From contig RPFO01000086.1 of NCBI GenBank assembly GCA_009746045.1, forward strand, positions 1,104,397-1,168,396: a stretch of 64,000 nt of DNA. The letters are read 5' to 3'. The notes under the pieces were generated by a model. It had not been told where the DNA came from. It saw nothing but the letters and a program-made list of their open reading frames with translations, and did no database searches. Shown here piece after piece: positions 33,114-43,560 of this stretch. A program made the position numbers and the translations under genes. This DNA comes from Mesostigma viride. Lineage: Eukaryota > Streptophyta > Mesostigmatophyceae > Mesostigmatales > Mesostigmataceae. The first letter of the stretch is position 1. Each line of letters starts with the position of its first letter.

Positions 33114-33319
33114 ATAACGAGCAGGACGCTGCCACTTGGTAGCACCACTTTCCCTGCACCTGTGTCCTCGCACCTTCGGCGACGGTTCTCACGTGCCTCG
33201 TGCGTTCTGTGCTGGTAGCCATAACCAGCAACGTAAACCTATTGATTAATATAACTACTTCCTCTGTAGATATTAATCAGTGCAGGCTGAACCATAGTTC
33301 AGCCACAGTTTCGTTAACT

Positions 33320-34038
33320 CGAATTACAAGCGAGTTCGTAATCTACTGATTACGGCATTGATTTCTGGTGTCGTCAAATTTTGCGGTGTTTTTCCATTAT
33401 ATGGGAAACACGCGACGTGAATATCGTGAACCATCTCTTGAGGCGCGGTGGATCCTTCGTCAAGCCTCGATTTCAACGTCAGCGGAGCAGTTGTCGAATT
33501 TCTTATCTCGAAGGTCGTCGGCAAGCATCTACGTACGAATCGGCCTGCAGCAGGATGCGCCATATATGAACGTTAAGTTGCGCGTGCAGTGGATTTCAGT
33601 TTTATGATCTGAATTTTACGGGAATGTTGTAGCGGACTTTTGTATTCCGTTACTGGCCTGTTTTATGTGCACGGACTTCGCAATAAAAGCTTTGGATTTT
33701 ATTGTTTTAGGGCCGGGATTTCGTGCTGCGAAACTGGGTTTTGGTTTCGTGAAAATATGTTGTAGTAATTATGTCGTATGCTATACGAAAAACGTAGTTA
33801 CGAATATGGAGTCGGTGGGGCCTGGTCCGGTCCGGATTTGTTGCGCTTCTGCGAATGTAATACGAAGTTTGTTTCGTGCCAGAATTGCGCAATTAGTGCA
33901 ATATTTTATGTTGGCTGCTGCATGTGCGCAGTTGCGATGGAAGCATTGATACGAAAAAATTATATATAATTTCGTATGCAGCGGAATTAAGTGTTGTCAC
34001 TACGACAACATTGGCATTGCTAGCAGGGCATGTCGGAT
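33320..34038 (+). other. Copia-B1 leader, first part
   Basis: Starts CGAATTACAAGCGAG after the LTR; no standard TGG primer-binding site. Two small frames (33368-33607, 79 codons; 33665-33949, 94 codons) are preserved in copy B2 but match no family. The sequence is interrupted at 34039 by the LINE. Confidence 0.6.
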
Positions 34039-34039
34039 A

Positions 34040-34785
34040 AAACATGCGTGGACGATAGGAATTATAGCACCGGCGGGCTTCAAAGTGCCGGACGGCAGGC
34101 GGTACCACCATTCCGTGGCAGCTTGGCCCAGTTTGCTACCGGCTGGCACACGTTTTCAGTGAATTTTGGGCTCCAGATTTAAATGCAACGTGCGGTTTGA
34201 GGCAGGGGAAAACATGCGTGGACGATAGGAATTATAGCACCGGCGGGCTTCAAAGTGCCGGACGGCAGGCGGTACCACCATTCCGTGGCAGCTTGGCCCA
34301 GTTTGCTACCGGCTGGCACACGTTTTCAGTGAATTTTGGGCTCCAGATTTAAATGCAACGTGCGGTTTGAGGCAGGGGAAAACATGCGTGGACGATAGGA
34401 ATTATAGCACCGGCGGGCTTCAAAGTGCCGGACGGCAGGCGGTACCACCATTCCGTGGCAGCTTGGCCCAGTTTGCTACCGGCTGGCACACGTTTTCAGT
34501 GAATTTTGGGCTCCAGATTTAAATGCAACGTGCGGTTTGAGGCAGGGGAAAACATGCGTGGACGATAGGAATTATAGCACCGGCGGGCTTCAAAGTGCCG
34601 GACGGCAGGCGGTACCACCATTCCGTGGCAGCTTGGCCCAGTTTGCTACCGGCTGGCACACGTTTTCAGTGAATTTTGGGCTCCAGATTTAAATGCAACG
34701 TGCGGTTTGAGGCAGGGGAAAACATGCGTGGACGATAGGAATTATAGCACCGGCGGGCTTCAAAGTGCCGGACGGCAGGCGGTAC
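34040..34785 (+). promoter_or_regulatory. 170-bp tandem monomers at the LINE 5' end (4.4 copies)
   Basis: AACATGCGTGGACGATAGG recurs at 34041, 34211, 34381, 34551 and 34721, exactly 170 bp apart. The four full units look identical, and the fifth diverges after GGCGGTACC at about 34787. Tandem 5' units of this kind act as promoters in mouse L1; the same role is inferred here. Confidence 0.85.
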
Positions 34786-34898
34786 CGCGACCGCAGCGCG
34801 TTGGGGGGCTGCCGCCCCCCAAACCCCCCGCGTGGGGGGCTCCGCCCCACACCCCCCCCCCCCCCCCTCGGTGGCTGCCACGCCTGCCCTGATTGTTC

Positions 34899-36292
34899 AT
34901 GGACGACCCACGACCCCCTTCGCCCAACGGCTCCCCCGCTCCCCGGTTGGCGCCTCGGCGGTCCTCTCGGCTTGCGGCCCTTCTTGCGGAGGTGGGCGAC
35001 CCGGCTGCGGGGGGCTCGGGCGCCCCGGTCTCCCCCTCCTTGGTCTGCGAGGTCTGCCGGAGCGGGCACCGCGGGCACCACATGTTAGTTTGTGATGCTT
35101 GCAATTCCGGGTGGCACTTGCAGTGTCTTACTCCCCGGCTCTACCGGGTCCCGCCGGGCTCCTGGACGTGCCCGCGCTGTCCCCCCCGGCGGGCCCCCGG
35201 GCTGCCCTCCCCGCTGGGTGCTCCGGCCCCCTGCCCCGTGTGCCCCCCTGCCGAGGCCCTCGGGGCGGGCCGTGGCCTGCCCGATGGGGCCGCCGTTGCT
35301 CGGGCCCTGGCGCCCTCGGCCCCGGGGCCCCACCCGTCGCCTGGCCCCGCCGACGGGGGCGCGGCGCTGTCGCCTGGGCTGAGCCCGGCCGACTCCCCGG
35401 CGGGCCTGGCGACCCCGGCGCCCGCCCCCGGCCCCTCGCTCCCCGACGCTCTGGCCTCCCTTCCCCCGGCCGCGGTTGGCCACCCAGCCGCCACCCCCGT
35501 CCTTGCCGCGTGGGACGGCGGCCCCCGGGCCCACGCGTTCACCTCGTGGCCGCCCTCGCACATTGTCGGCGTGGTGGGCCGCGCCACCTTTTCTTGGGCG
35601 TACTGCCCTTTGTTGCTGGACGCGGTCGGGCTCCAGGCCGCCTTCCCCTCGCTCCCTAGGCCCCCGGCCTTCCTGGCCCTAGTTGCGCAGGTGCGGGCGA
35701 CATTTCTTTCCGCCGCCCCCCCGGTGACGGCCTCGACTCTTTGGGGGTATGTCTTGGAAGGATATCACGCCGGCTGCCGGCTGCCGTGGCATCTCCCGGC
35801 CGCCCGGCAGGAAGAGCTGCTTTCCCTGGACGAGCGGGTGGGTCAGGCGGTGGTCGAGTTCGTCACGGCGGTGGCTCGAGACGCACAGGTCTCGGTGCGG
35901 GCGGCCTACCTCGCGGGCGGCGCCGACCTGGGCCTCATGTCCCCGCGGCAGCTTCGCCTCTTCTTGGACGCCCAGGCCCCGCCTCCCGGCCCGGTTGCCA
36001 GTGGGGGCTTTCTCATCACCTCCCTCAGCCTGGCGCAGGCCGCCATGCTGCGTGTGGAGTTCGGGGCCCCCATCGCGGTTCAGGGCGGCCAGGCCATCTT
36101 GGTGGACTCGGCCGGGCGCGCCCAGCCCCTAACCGCGGGGACGCCTGTTTCTGCCTTCCTCCACGACATCCTGGAGTTGGCAGGCATCCCGCACGAATGG
36201 CACCCCGCGGCTGACCAACCGGTCGGCATCCTCTCGCGCGCCCAGATTGCCGCCTCCCGGGTTGCTGGGAGGCCGGCTGGGACCCGCCCCCC
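34899..36292 (+). pseudogene. LINE ORF, N-terminal segment with PHD finger
   Basis: First ATG at 34899 (MDDPRPPSPNGSPAPR). The PHD finger C4HC3 is at about residues 49-94: CEVC, CDAC, HLQC, then WTCPRC. PHD fingers bind histone H3 tails, so a chromatin-tethering role is a reasonable inference. A long Pro/Ala-rich stretch and a folded-looking segment (SHIVGVVGRATFSW to LDAQAPPPG) follow. The frame is lost at a C7 run (36287-36293); one base fewer would continue into the RING segment. Codon use is extremely GC-rich, unlike the surrounding Copia. Confidence 0.8.
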
Positions 36293-37173
36293 CTCATGTC
36301 CGGTCCCTTCTGGAGGGGGACGACCCCGAGTCGGGCTCCTGTGCCATCTGCCTTGAGCCCTTCCGGCCGGGGGATGGCTTGTGTCGCCTGCCCGCGTGCG
36401 GCCACACATTCCATCAAGCGTGCATCGCGCGCAGCTTGCTCCACTCCGTGCCGCGCTGCCCGTTGTGCCGGGCTGTTGTGCCGCCCCCTGGGACTGCGCT
36501 TCCTCTCGGCCCGCCCCCGGTCTCGCTGGGTCCCCTGCCGGGTCCCCACCGGGCCCCGGGGCCAGCTGCCTCCCCGACCCCTCGGCCTCCGCCCCCGGCC
36601 TCGTTGCCGGGGCCTGGGGTGGTCGCGGGCGCGCTGGCGAGTCCCCCTGGGAGGGGCGCCGGCGTTCTCGATCCCCCTCCGCTGGGGGTCTCCCCGGTGG
36701 GCACTGCCTCCTCCGTGGCCCCGGCGGGCCTGCCGGGCGCTGGTCGGGTCGTGGTGCGCGCGCCTGCCGGCCCGGCTGGGGAGACGCCGCAGGCCCCACG
36801 TCCTGCCTTTGCTGGCGCCGCTCCCCGCCACTCAGCGCCCGCCGACGGCCTTCACCGGTGTGCCGTGCTGCTTCCCACGGGGTCCCCGTGTGCGGGTGTG
36901 TTCCACAACCGTAACCTCCTCTGCCAGCACCTTCGCGCTGTGCACCCCGATCTCGGCGCGGCGGATCTGCAGGCCATGAGCTGTTACCGGTGCCCGGAAG
37001 CTCACTGCCAGCGGGTGTACTCCATTCACGGGCGCGCTCAGCACGCGCGCGCCTGTGTTGCTCAACGGCCCCTCAACCGGCCAGCAGTCCCGGCCCCCTC
37101 CCCCCTCCCGCCTCGGCTCCCCCGGCTCCCAGCCCCCGCCGCCCGACTACTCGGCCAGTTGGCGTTGGCTTGA
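36293..37173 (+). pseudogene. LINE ORF, RING finger and zinc-finger segment
   Basis: Continues in a new frame. RING-H2: CAICLEPF, CGHTFHQACI, RCPLCRAVV, with all eight zinc ligands present; such domains usually recruit ubiquitin-conjugating enzymes. After a Pro-rich linker come two fingers of the type seen before the RT in R2-like elements: CAGVFHNRNLLCQHLRAVH and CPEAHCQRVYSIHGRAQH. The frame ends at TGA 37171-37173. An alternative frame (YSASWRWLDTVPGMHAPS) suggests another single-base break near 37150. Confidence 0.8.
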
Positions 37174-40058
37174 CACGGTCCCTGGGATGCATGCGCCATC
37201 AACCCGACGTCTACCCTGACCGACCTCCCCCACCGCGCGCGTAGCCTTTTCGCGCAATGTGCAATCGTTTCTCTCCGGCGCATGCACGCCGCTCCGGACG
37301 ACCCGCTGGGCTTTAAACTGCACATGGTGACCCCCCGCCTGCTCCTCACCCCTCTCGGGCGTGGTGTGCGCGGCCTCCAGGGTGCGGTTATTGCCCGTTG
37401 CCGACGCTTTCTGCAGGGGGACTGGGAGGGGCTGTTTGGCGTGCCGCCCCCGCGCACGGCCCGGCTGTCGGGGGAGGTCAACTTCGAGCGGGTGGCCGCC
37501 GACGTCATCCGCCTCGTCCGCGAGGGGCAGCTCAGCCGGGCCATGACCCGCTTGGAAATGGCCAAGCTCGCCCCCGCCAATGCGGCTACCCTGGCGGCCT
37601 TGGAGGCTCTTCACCCTGCGGAGCCCGGATTCCAGCTGCCCGTGCCGGACCCCCTGCCGGCCCCCCTCCGGCTGGACCGCGACTGCTTCCTGGAGGTGAT
37701 GCGTGAGGTCCCGCGGGCTTCCTCTACCGGGCCGTCGGGCTGGCGCTACGAGCACTTGGAGGTCCTGGTGGGGCATGGGGGCGAGGACATTCTCTTTGAC
37801 ACCCTCATTGACCTGGCGGCTGGTCGCGTTCCTCCCGCTGCGCGCGAGTGGTTAGCGGGCGCTCGCCTCCTCGCTCTGCTCAAGGGTGTCTTGCCCCCCC
37901 CGAGGGCAAGGTGCGCCCGATCGCCTGCGGTGAGGTGCTCCGCAAGCTCGTGGGCAAAGTGATCTGCCGCCAAAAGGCGCCCGAGCTCCGTGCCTTTTTC
38001 TGCCCGCCCCTCGCAGCGGGTGAGACCTCGGTGGCGGCCCAGCTGGGGGTGACGACTCCAGGCGGGGCGGATATCCTCATCCATTCGGTGCAGGCCTACC
38101 TCGAGGCCCACCCCACCCACGCTGTCGTCAAGGTCGACTGCCACAACGCGTTCAACAGTCTGTCCCGCGCCAGCATGTTTGCGGCCGTCATGGAGTCCTT
38201 CGAGGACTTGTACGCTTGGACAGCCGTGTGCTACGGCCAGCCCGGCCAACTGGTTCACATCATGGAGGACGGCACTCGCGGCGGCCTGCTGTCGCGGTCG
38301 GGCACCCAGCAAGGGGACCCCCTGGGACCCCTGTACTTTGCCGCCCCCCTCCAGGGTTGCCTCCAAGCGGTCCATGCTGCCCACCCGGCGGTCGCTATTC
38401 AGGCCTACTTGGATGATATCTACCTGCTGGGCCCTGTGCCGGACACCACCGCGGCTCTGCTGGCACTGCAGACCGCGGTGGCCGACATCAACCTCCAGTT
38501 GACCCTTGCCAAGTGCGCGGTGTACTCGCCCCAAGGTGATTGCTCCGGCTTTCCGCCCCAGCTCTTGGGCCGGGACGAGCGCCTCCATGGGTTGGATGTC
38601 CTCGGCGTTCCGGTTGGCGACCCCGCGTTTGTCATCGATGCTCTGCGGGCCGCCCTCGAGGCACGCACTGAGGTACTGCCCTTGATTGCGCGCCTTCATG
38701 ATTCGCAGACCAAGGGTCTGCTTCTGTGGTTTTGCGCTCACCCTCGCGTCGTTCACTGGCTCCGGGGCGCTCTTCCGTCTCAGGTCCGGCTGGCCGCCGA
38801 GGGCCACGACGAACGCATCCAGTCGGCCTTGGCGCAGCTGGTCCCGGGCCCCGACCTCCCGCCACATGCTATTCGCATTGCCTCCCTGCCTGCACGGATG
38901 GGTGGCTGCGGTCTGACTCGTGCCGCCCGGCTGGCCCCAGCAGCCTTTTTGGGCTCCGTCGCTCAGTCGTGGGCGGAAAGCTGCCGGCTCCTGCCCCTTT
39001 TGGCAACGGCAGCGCCTGACCTCCTGGACCCCAGCAGCCCTTTGCCCTTCGTCACCGCCATCCAGGAGGCCTATGCTGAGATCCAGCAGGCCTGTTCTCC
39101 CGTCCGTGCCGCTCAGGCGGTACAGCGCCACCTCCCTCGCGGCACTCCCTCGGTCGCCTCCGTTCAATCTCCCGCCGCATTCCCTGCTCGCGTCATCGAT
39201 AAACACCAGAAAACCTACGCGGGTATTCTGCACACGGCTGATTGGATTGCTCTTTTCGCGGACCTCAACGCCCAGGGACGTGCGTGGCTGTTCTCGCTTT
39301 CCTTGCGGAGTGTGGGCTCGGCGTACCTTCGTGCTCTTCCCATGGCCCCCCCATTCGCCTTGGCTCCCAGCCACTACTCGGTGGCGCTCCGGCACCAGCT
39401 ATTTGCCCCGCAGCCTCTTGTTCCGGCCGGGCGGCCTTGTGGTAGCTGTGGGCAGCCGCTGGATCCCACGGGGACTCACTACCTTGCCTGCATGGGGGGC
39501 CAACAGAATCAGAATTGGTATTTGTATTTGCACACTGTCCTCCTGACGGTGGTGCTCGCCATGATTCGGTCGGTTTTCCCCCACGCGAACATCCGGTCCG
39601 AGGATGCGGATGGCGCTGCCTTCTATTCCCCCAACCACCGGCCTGACATCGTGGTGCTGGACTTTGAGGGGGGTGGCCGGCATCTGCTTATTGACGTTTC
39701 GGTGGCGCGGCCCTTGGCTCTTAGCCACGTGGCTGGGGCCTCCCTCACGGCAGGTTACACGGCGGACCGGGCGGAGCGGGCCAAGCTCCTGGCCTACGGC
39801 GACGTCGGGCACCATCGTGTGGTGCCCTTTGTCCTGGAGGAGTTTGGGGCCATGGGGCCCCTGACCTCCGCCTTCTTCAAGGAGTGTTGCCGGCTCCGGG
39901 AGGACCGGCTGGACCTGGAGGGCCAGCGGGCCCCATGGTCGGCGCGGACCTGGACGTCATATTGGCGTCAGCGCTTGTCGGTGGCGCTGACTCGGGCCAT
40001 GGCGGACATCATGCTCCGCCGTACGCGGGCTGATTTTGCGGTGCAGCAGGGCTATTAG
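37174..40058 (+). pseudogene. LINE ORF, reverse transcriptase and restriction-like endonuclease segment
   Basis: RT begins in one frame (TGPSGWRYEHLEVL, AREWLAGARLLALLKG) and continues in another after a C8 run (37894-37901): EGKVRPIACGEVLRKLVGK, VVKVDCHNAFNSLSR (motif A), GTQQGDPLGPLYF (motif B), AYLDDIYLLG (motif C, active-site DD). Near the C-terminus lies a CCHC, CGSCGQPLDPTGTHYLAC, followed by the PD-(D/E)XK-type nuclease motif RPDIVVLDFEGGGRHLLIDV. This nuclease nicks the target to prime cDNA synthesis. The stop is at 40056-40058. The C8 run is identical in the truncated copy at 57.7 kb, so the shift is inherited, programmed or a shared assembly error. Confidence 0.88.
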
Positions 40059-40440
40059 GTTCCTCCCGTTAGGCGTTTCCATTGGTCTTATCGTAGTATA
40101 GAGCTTTGACATGGCTCTGTATATAGGTTTATAGCTGGGCGTTTGCTTTGGTTTGAGTGATTTCACTCTGCTGTAAGTAATTATATTTTTAATATATATA
40201 TGTCGATGATGATTATACCAAGGTTTATGCTGTATAAATTCTCTTGTGCAGAACAAGCTCATGCTAATTAATGCATTGGCATTATTAATGCTGCATGTTA
40301 ATGACTTGTTTGCAAGGTCAATTTTGAAGGCGAAAGCGTGGCCGGGTCGGCAGCGAAGTCGCAGCAAGCAAACTGAATCGCTGAAGACAAATGAAGCGCT
40401 GATTGCGAGCGGCTGCGAGTGCTGAAGTGATCGGGCAACT

Positions 40441-40728
40441 GTGAATGTCGCTAGCGATCTGGAAAGAGCACGAGTATCGCTGTCAAGAGCGGGAGAGAGC
40501 ACAAATGTCGCAAGCGGCTGTCAGAATTTGTCGCCATCGACAATGAAGGTCTTCAAGGCAGCTGCTGAGCGTGTTGGGAACGAAGGCTTCACCAGTGAGC
40601 AGTCGCCCCGGGCGCGAGTGTCGCGAACGACTGAATGCTATAAGCAACAACAAGAGGAGTTACGGTTGATACCTTTGTTGCATGAAGTGCAGCCTGGCGT
40701 GAAGGCGCACTTGCAAGCAAGGTTGTGA
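40441..40728 (+). CDS. Small conserved Copia-B ORF of unknown function
   Basis: 95 codons from MNVASDLERARVSL. The counterpart in B2 (55064-55351, minus) differs at one residue (R to S). Retention in two copies may only reflect their youth. It sits where Gag would be expected, but no Gag feature or zinc knuckle is visible. Confidence 0.4.
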   Translation: MNVASDLERARVSLSRAGESTNVASGCQNLSPSTMKVFKAAAERVGNEGFTSEQSPRARVSRTTECYKQQQEELRLIPLLHEVQPGVKAHLQARL

Positions 40729-41049
40729 TTTATTTGATAATCACTTCAACAGGGTAGGTGCCCAGTGGGGAGCACCTGGATCTGCGGTCGACGCAGGGTA
40801 ACATGTTATTTCTGCCATGCAAACAGGGTCATATTGCCCTCTTTGGCATTGGCAAGTGAACCGAGGTGGGTATATTAATTTAACCCAACCTGACGGATTC
40901 TGCCTTCCCTGGGCTTGCTAGGGTCCGCCAGGGAGGGGGCTAAGAGTGACCCCCCCATTACTCTGGATGAAGTTGATTTGCTCCCTGCACAGGTTGAGAG
41001 TCTCCCGCTTAAGGTTGAGAGTCCCCCTGCACAGGTTGAGGGTGCATCC

Positions 41050-41215
41050 ATGGAGGAAGAACACAATGGGGTAGTGACTGGGTCTTCCCACGTCACCATG
41101 GTGAAAGCAGTTACCACAAGACAACAACGTTCCCACATGGCTCTTGGAGGTAGTTTGCGTACTCCTTCAATGTTGGAGCGTGGAAGTCCTGCCTTAGGGC
41201 AGGAGGCTCCTTTAG
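41050..41215 (+). pseudogene. Small Copia-B acidic ORF, cut by element F
   Basis: Starts MEEEHNGVVTGSSHV. In B2 and B3 the frame continues through EEEDEADGLNDAMG to a stop, 85 codons in all. In B1 element F is inserted after GQEAPL. Acidic, no family. It may be a remnant or an exon of the missing Gag region. Confidence 0.4.
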
Positions 41216-42914
41216 CCCCTAAATGGGCAGAAATACTGCCGATGCATCGGCTGTAACTTCACAATTTTGCAAACCAGATGCCATCCAACCCACCCATATC
41301 CAATGGCTGTCCTTGGGGGCCAAGCATGTCCATGAGTTGCCCTTCGGGTTGGTATATCACAACCTTACATATATGCAGGGTAGGCCATGTATAACTGCCG
41401 TCAAAGTCAGGGGGGTCAAGACGAGCGTTTTCATTTTTGGTAGAATATGCATTTTGAATTATGTTGTAAGAGCTAGGCACCTACCACTTCAGGGATGATA
41501 AACAATTAGTTGCTGAACAGTTTGAGCCATTGGGGTCATCATTTGGGTGGGTATACCAGCAGTTACACCCAGTACAGCCCATAGGGGTACCGTTGGTAAA
41601 AAGCAACCAAGGGGGTAGGAGTGGGCATACTACCTACTAATACCTACTAATATGGCCCCCAACCATGCCACACAATACATTTCCCTTCCACAATGATGGG
41701 GAAACATAACTGCATCATCACACTGCCCTTACATGGCACCTATGTGCAGGTACCACCTTGTCCATGCACGTAGGTAACGTGGTACGGATACCCTACGCAA
41801 GGCATGCATTCTAGGAGGCAGCCACCAACAAACTAGTGATTTTAAGCCTATTTCAGCTTGCCCTAGCAAGGATAAACTAGGCCTAAGCTGCTATAGCTTG
41901 CCAGGTGATGGCCAGCACACCTGGTGGCACATGCTGACAATGGGAAGCTTCTACTCACCGGTTACATGCTTGATGATGCCACAGAGACCAGCCAACTGCC
42001 TCACACTCATGCAATATGTGTGTGGGAAATGTATAACAAACATATATGGAGGTATTAAAACCCATACAGCCTCTAAAACTTATCACCATCACCCTGTGGC
42101 AGGTCAACTGACTGAGGGAAGCATCTAAGAAGGGTGTTTTAGAAAGGGGCCAGGCCAGGGTCAAGAAAGAGCATGAATAATGCAAAAAGAATGTGCTACA
42201 CAAGCTAGAACGCATATATAGACGTCAAACATCGATAGGAAAACGATGATTAAGCTTTACCAGGCATGGATGGCGTTACCTTGGCCCAGGCGGTGGCCGC
42301 AAAATGGCGCATTTCGGCACACCAAAGTTGTGCAGCATGGTCGCTGGATTCGGCGATTTCTGGCCACCCTTGCACGTTTACGACTACTATGTAACATAAA
42401 AAGTACAAAGAAACCAATATATCCTTTAAAATACGCCGGAAAGGTATTGCTGTCAACGTTTCTATCGTCCGGCCTGATCGCAGTTTTTTCCAGCAAGAAC
42501 GCTGCCGACACCTATCAAATGGCATTCCCGCGAACCAAAAATCGGCCTGTGTCATCTTTAGGACGTATAAAATCAATTTCCTGAGTTTGGTCAGAAAATT
42601 CGAACGAAAACGTAAATGCCATGCGTGGGCACAAGCCGCCATGGCCAGGTCGTCGTTTTCCGGAATGCACGTTGTACGTGAAAAAGTACCCTGACCCCTT
42701 GTACTTTGACCGGCCAGAACACCTCTATAACTTTGTCAGAAGTATGCAAACCCTAGTACCATGCTGTGAGGAAAATTATAAACTTTCGATCTTCTCAGCT
42801 AAACTTTTCCTAATTCTCAATAGTTTTCGCGGCATTTGGTCCCCCGAGAAGGGGCCGACGTGTCGGCTGTAACTCAGTTTTAGGCGGAAAATCGGCAGCC
42901 AGACCATTTAGGGG
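41216..42914. mobile_element. TIR element F, 1699 bp, TTAG target duplication
   Basis: Ends are perfect 11-bp inverted repeats, CCCCTAAATGG and CCATTTAGGGG. The duplication TTAG is at 41212-41215 and 42915-42918. B2 and B3 read CTCCTTTAGAGGAGG without the insert. Subterminal direct repeats CCGATGCATCGGCTGTAACT (41239-41258) and CCGACGTGTCGGCTGTAACT (42855-42874) carry dyad cores that could be transposase sites. No transposase ORF, so non-autonomous. Superfamily not assigned. Confidence 0.88.
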
Positions 42915-43103
42915 TTAGAGGAGGAGGATGAGGCTGATGGCCTGAATGATGCAATGGGGAGCATGGTTGTAAGTGATAGTGCTGATCAAAGCACATCACC
43001 TAAGCAGTAAAGCAGGTTGCTGAGGCTTGTTCCTGTAGGCTGGTTGCTCCTTTAATAGCCTAAAAAGTCTCATGTCAGACAACCTGTGTTGCAGCCTGGA
43101 TAT

Positions 43104-43550
43104 TCTGATCAGACACTCCGCAAAGGTGAAAACCTTTGCGTTCAGTGCCGGGCCGCGGAAAACGCGGAAAAACGCGATCTGCAAATGAATCCGACCGGAA
43201 TCGAACTGGGGACCTCTCGCACCAATTTTGCTGACTATAGGACGGACGTCTCCGGTTACCATGGCATCGCCAACTTACACCTACAGTCATCGGCAAAAGT
43301 TCTCCTGTCCGGGGAGTGATGCAAGCCTTTCGGATTTGGTACTAGATAAATCACTCGAGATCTGTGTGTAGGAGTACTACACACGTGTCTGCACGCGAGA
43401 CTTGTTCAGTCTCGCACCGTGAGACGGGCTGAACACGGCTGAATCCTTCTTTGTAGTAGAAGGGGGCGTAGCCGGTACTATCGAAATCAGCCAAGCGTAT
43501 ATTCTGATCAGACACTCCGCAAAGGTGAAAACCTTTGCGTGCAGTGCCGG
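43104..43550 (-). mobile_element. Insert G: 447-bp SINE-like element with 48-bp terminal direct repeats
   Basis: Flanked by the 10-bp duplication GCCTGGATAT (43094-43103, 43551-43560); absent from B2 and B3. The ends (43104-43151, 43503-43550) are direct repeats with one mismatch, each holding the hairpin CGCAAAGGTGAAAACCTTTG plus CG (9-bp stem, GAAA loop). On the minus strand AGTTCGATTCC (43207-43197) resembles a tRNA B box within a tRNA-like stretch (about 43255-43186). A Pol III-transcribed element is inferred; terminal direct repeats are unusual for a SINE. Confidence 0.7.
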
Positions 43551-43560
43551 GCCTGGATAT

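Larger units (their letters stand above)
30750..33319 (+). repeat. Copia-B1 5' LTR, interrupted by SDR-2
   Basis: LTR bases 30750-31171 (422) and 33114-33319 (206) sum to the 628 bp of the 3' LTR. The starting region contains AATATTGCCTGGCAAGCAATATT-like dyad symmetry near 30754-30776. Confidence 0.93.
34039..40191 (+). mobile_element. PHD/RING LINE with restriction-like endonuclease, near full length
   Basis: Inserted in the Copia-B1 leader. Copy B2 keeps the empty site (55588-55612), which reads CGGATATTTGTCATATATATG in B1 orientation; about eight target bases seem to be lost here. The layout is 170-bp 5' repeats, a GC-rich coding region with PHD finger, RING finger, C2H2-like fingers, RT, CCHC and RLE, and a short AT-rich 3' end TTATATTTTTAA without a poly(A) tail. 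TGTAA, the poly(A) signal known from chlorophytes, lies at 40172-40176, about 15 nt before the 3' end. The coding frame has several single-base breaks. Family resemblance: RLE-type LINEs (R2/CRE/NeSL group or a Dualen relative). Confidence 0.9.
40192..41215 (+). other. Copia-B1 leader, second part
   Basis: Resumes with TATATATGTCGATG. Contains two short frames listed separately. It corresponds to 54605-55593 of copy B2 in inverted orientation. B1 has about 45 extra bases of GGTTGAGAGT repeats near 40990-41040 that B2 lacks. Confidence 0.65.

Noticed and set aside
37746-39395. 549-codon antisense ORF (also at 57513-59162)
   Set aside because: It mirrors the GC-rich RT/RLE coding strand and has no domain of its own.
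43186-43255. A functional tRNA gene
   Set aside because: Only a B-box-like word and weak tRNA resemblance are present; no clear cloverleaf or anticodon arm could be drawn.
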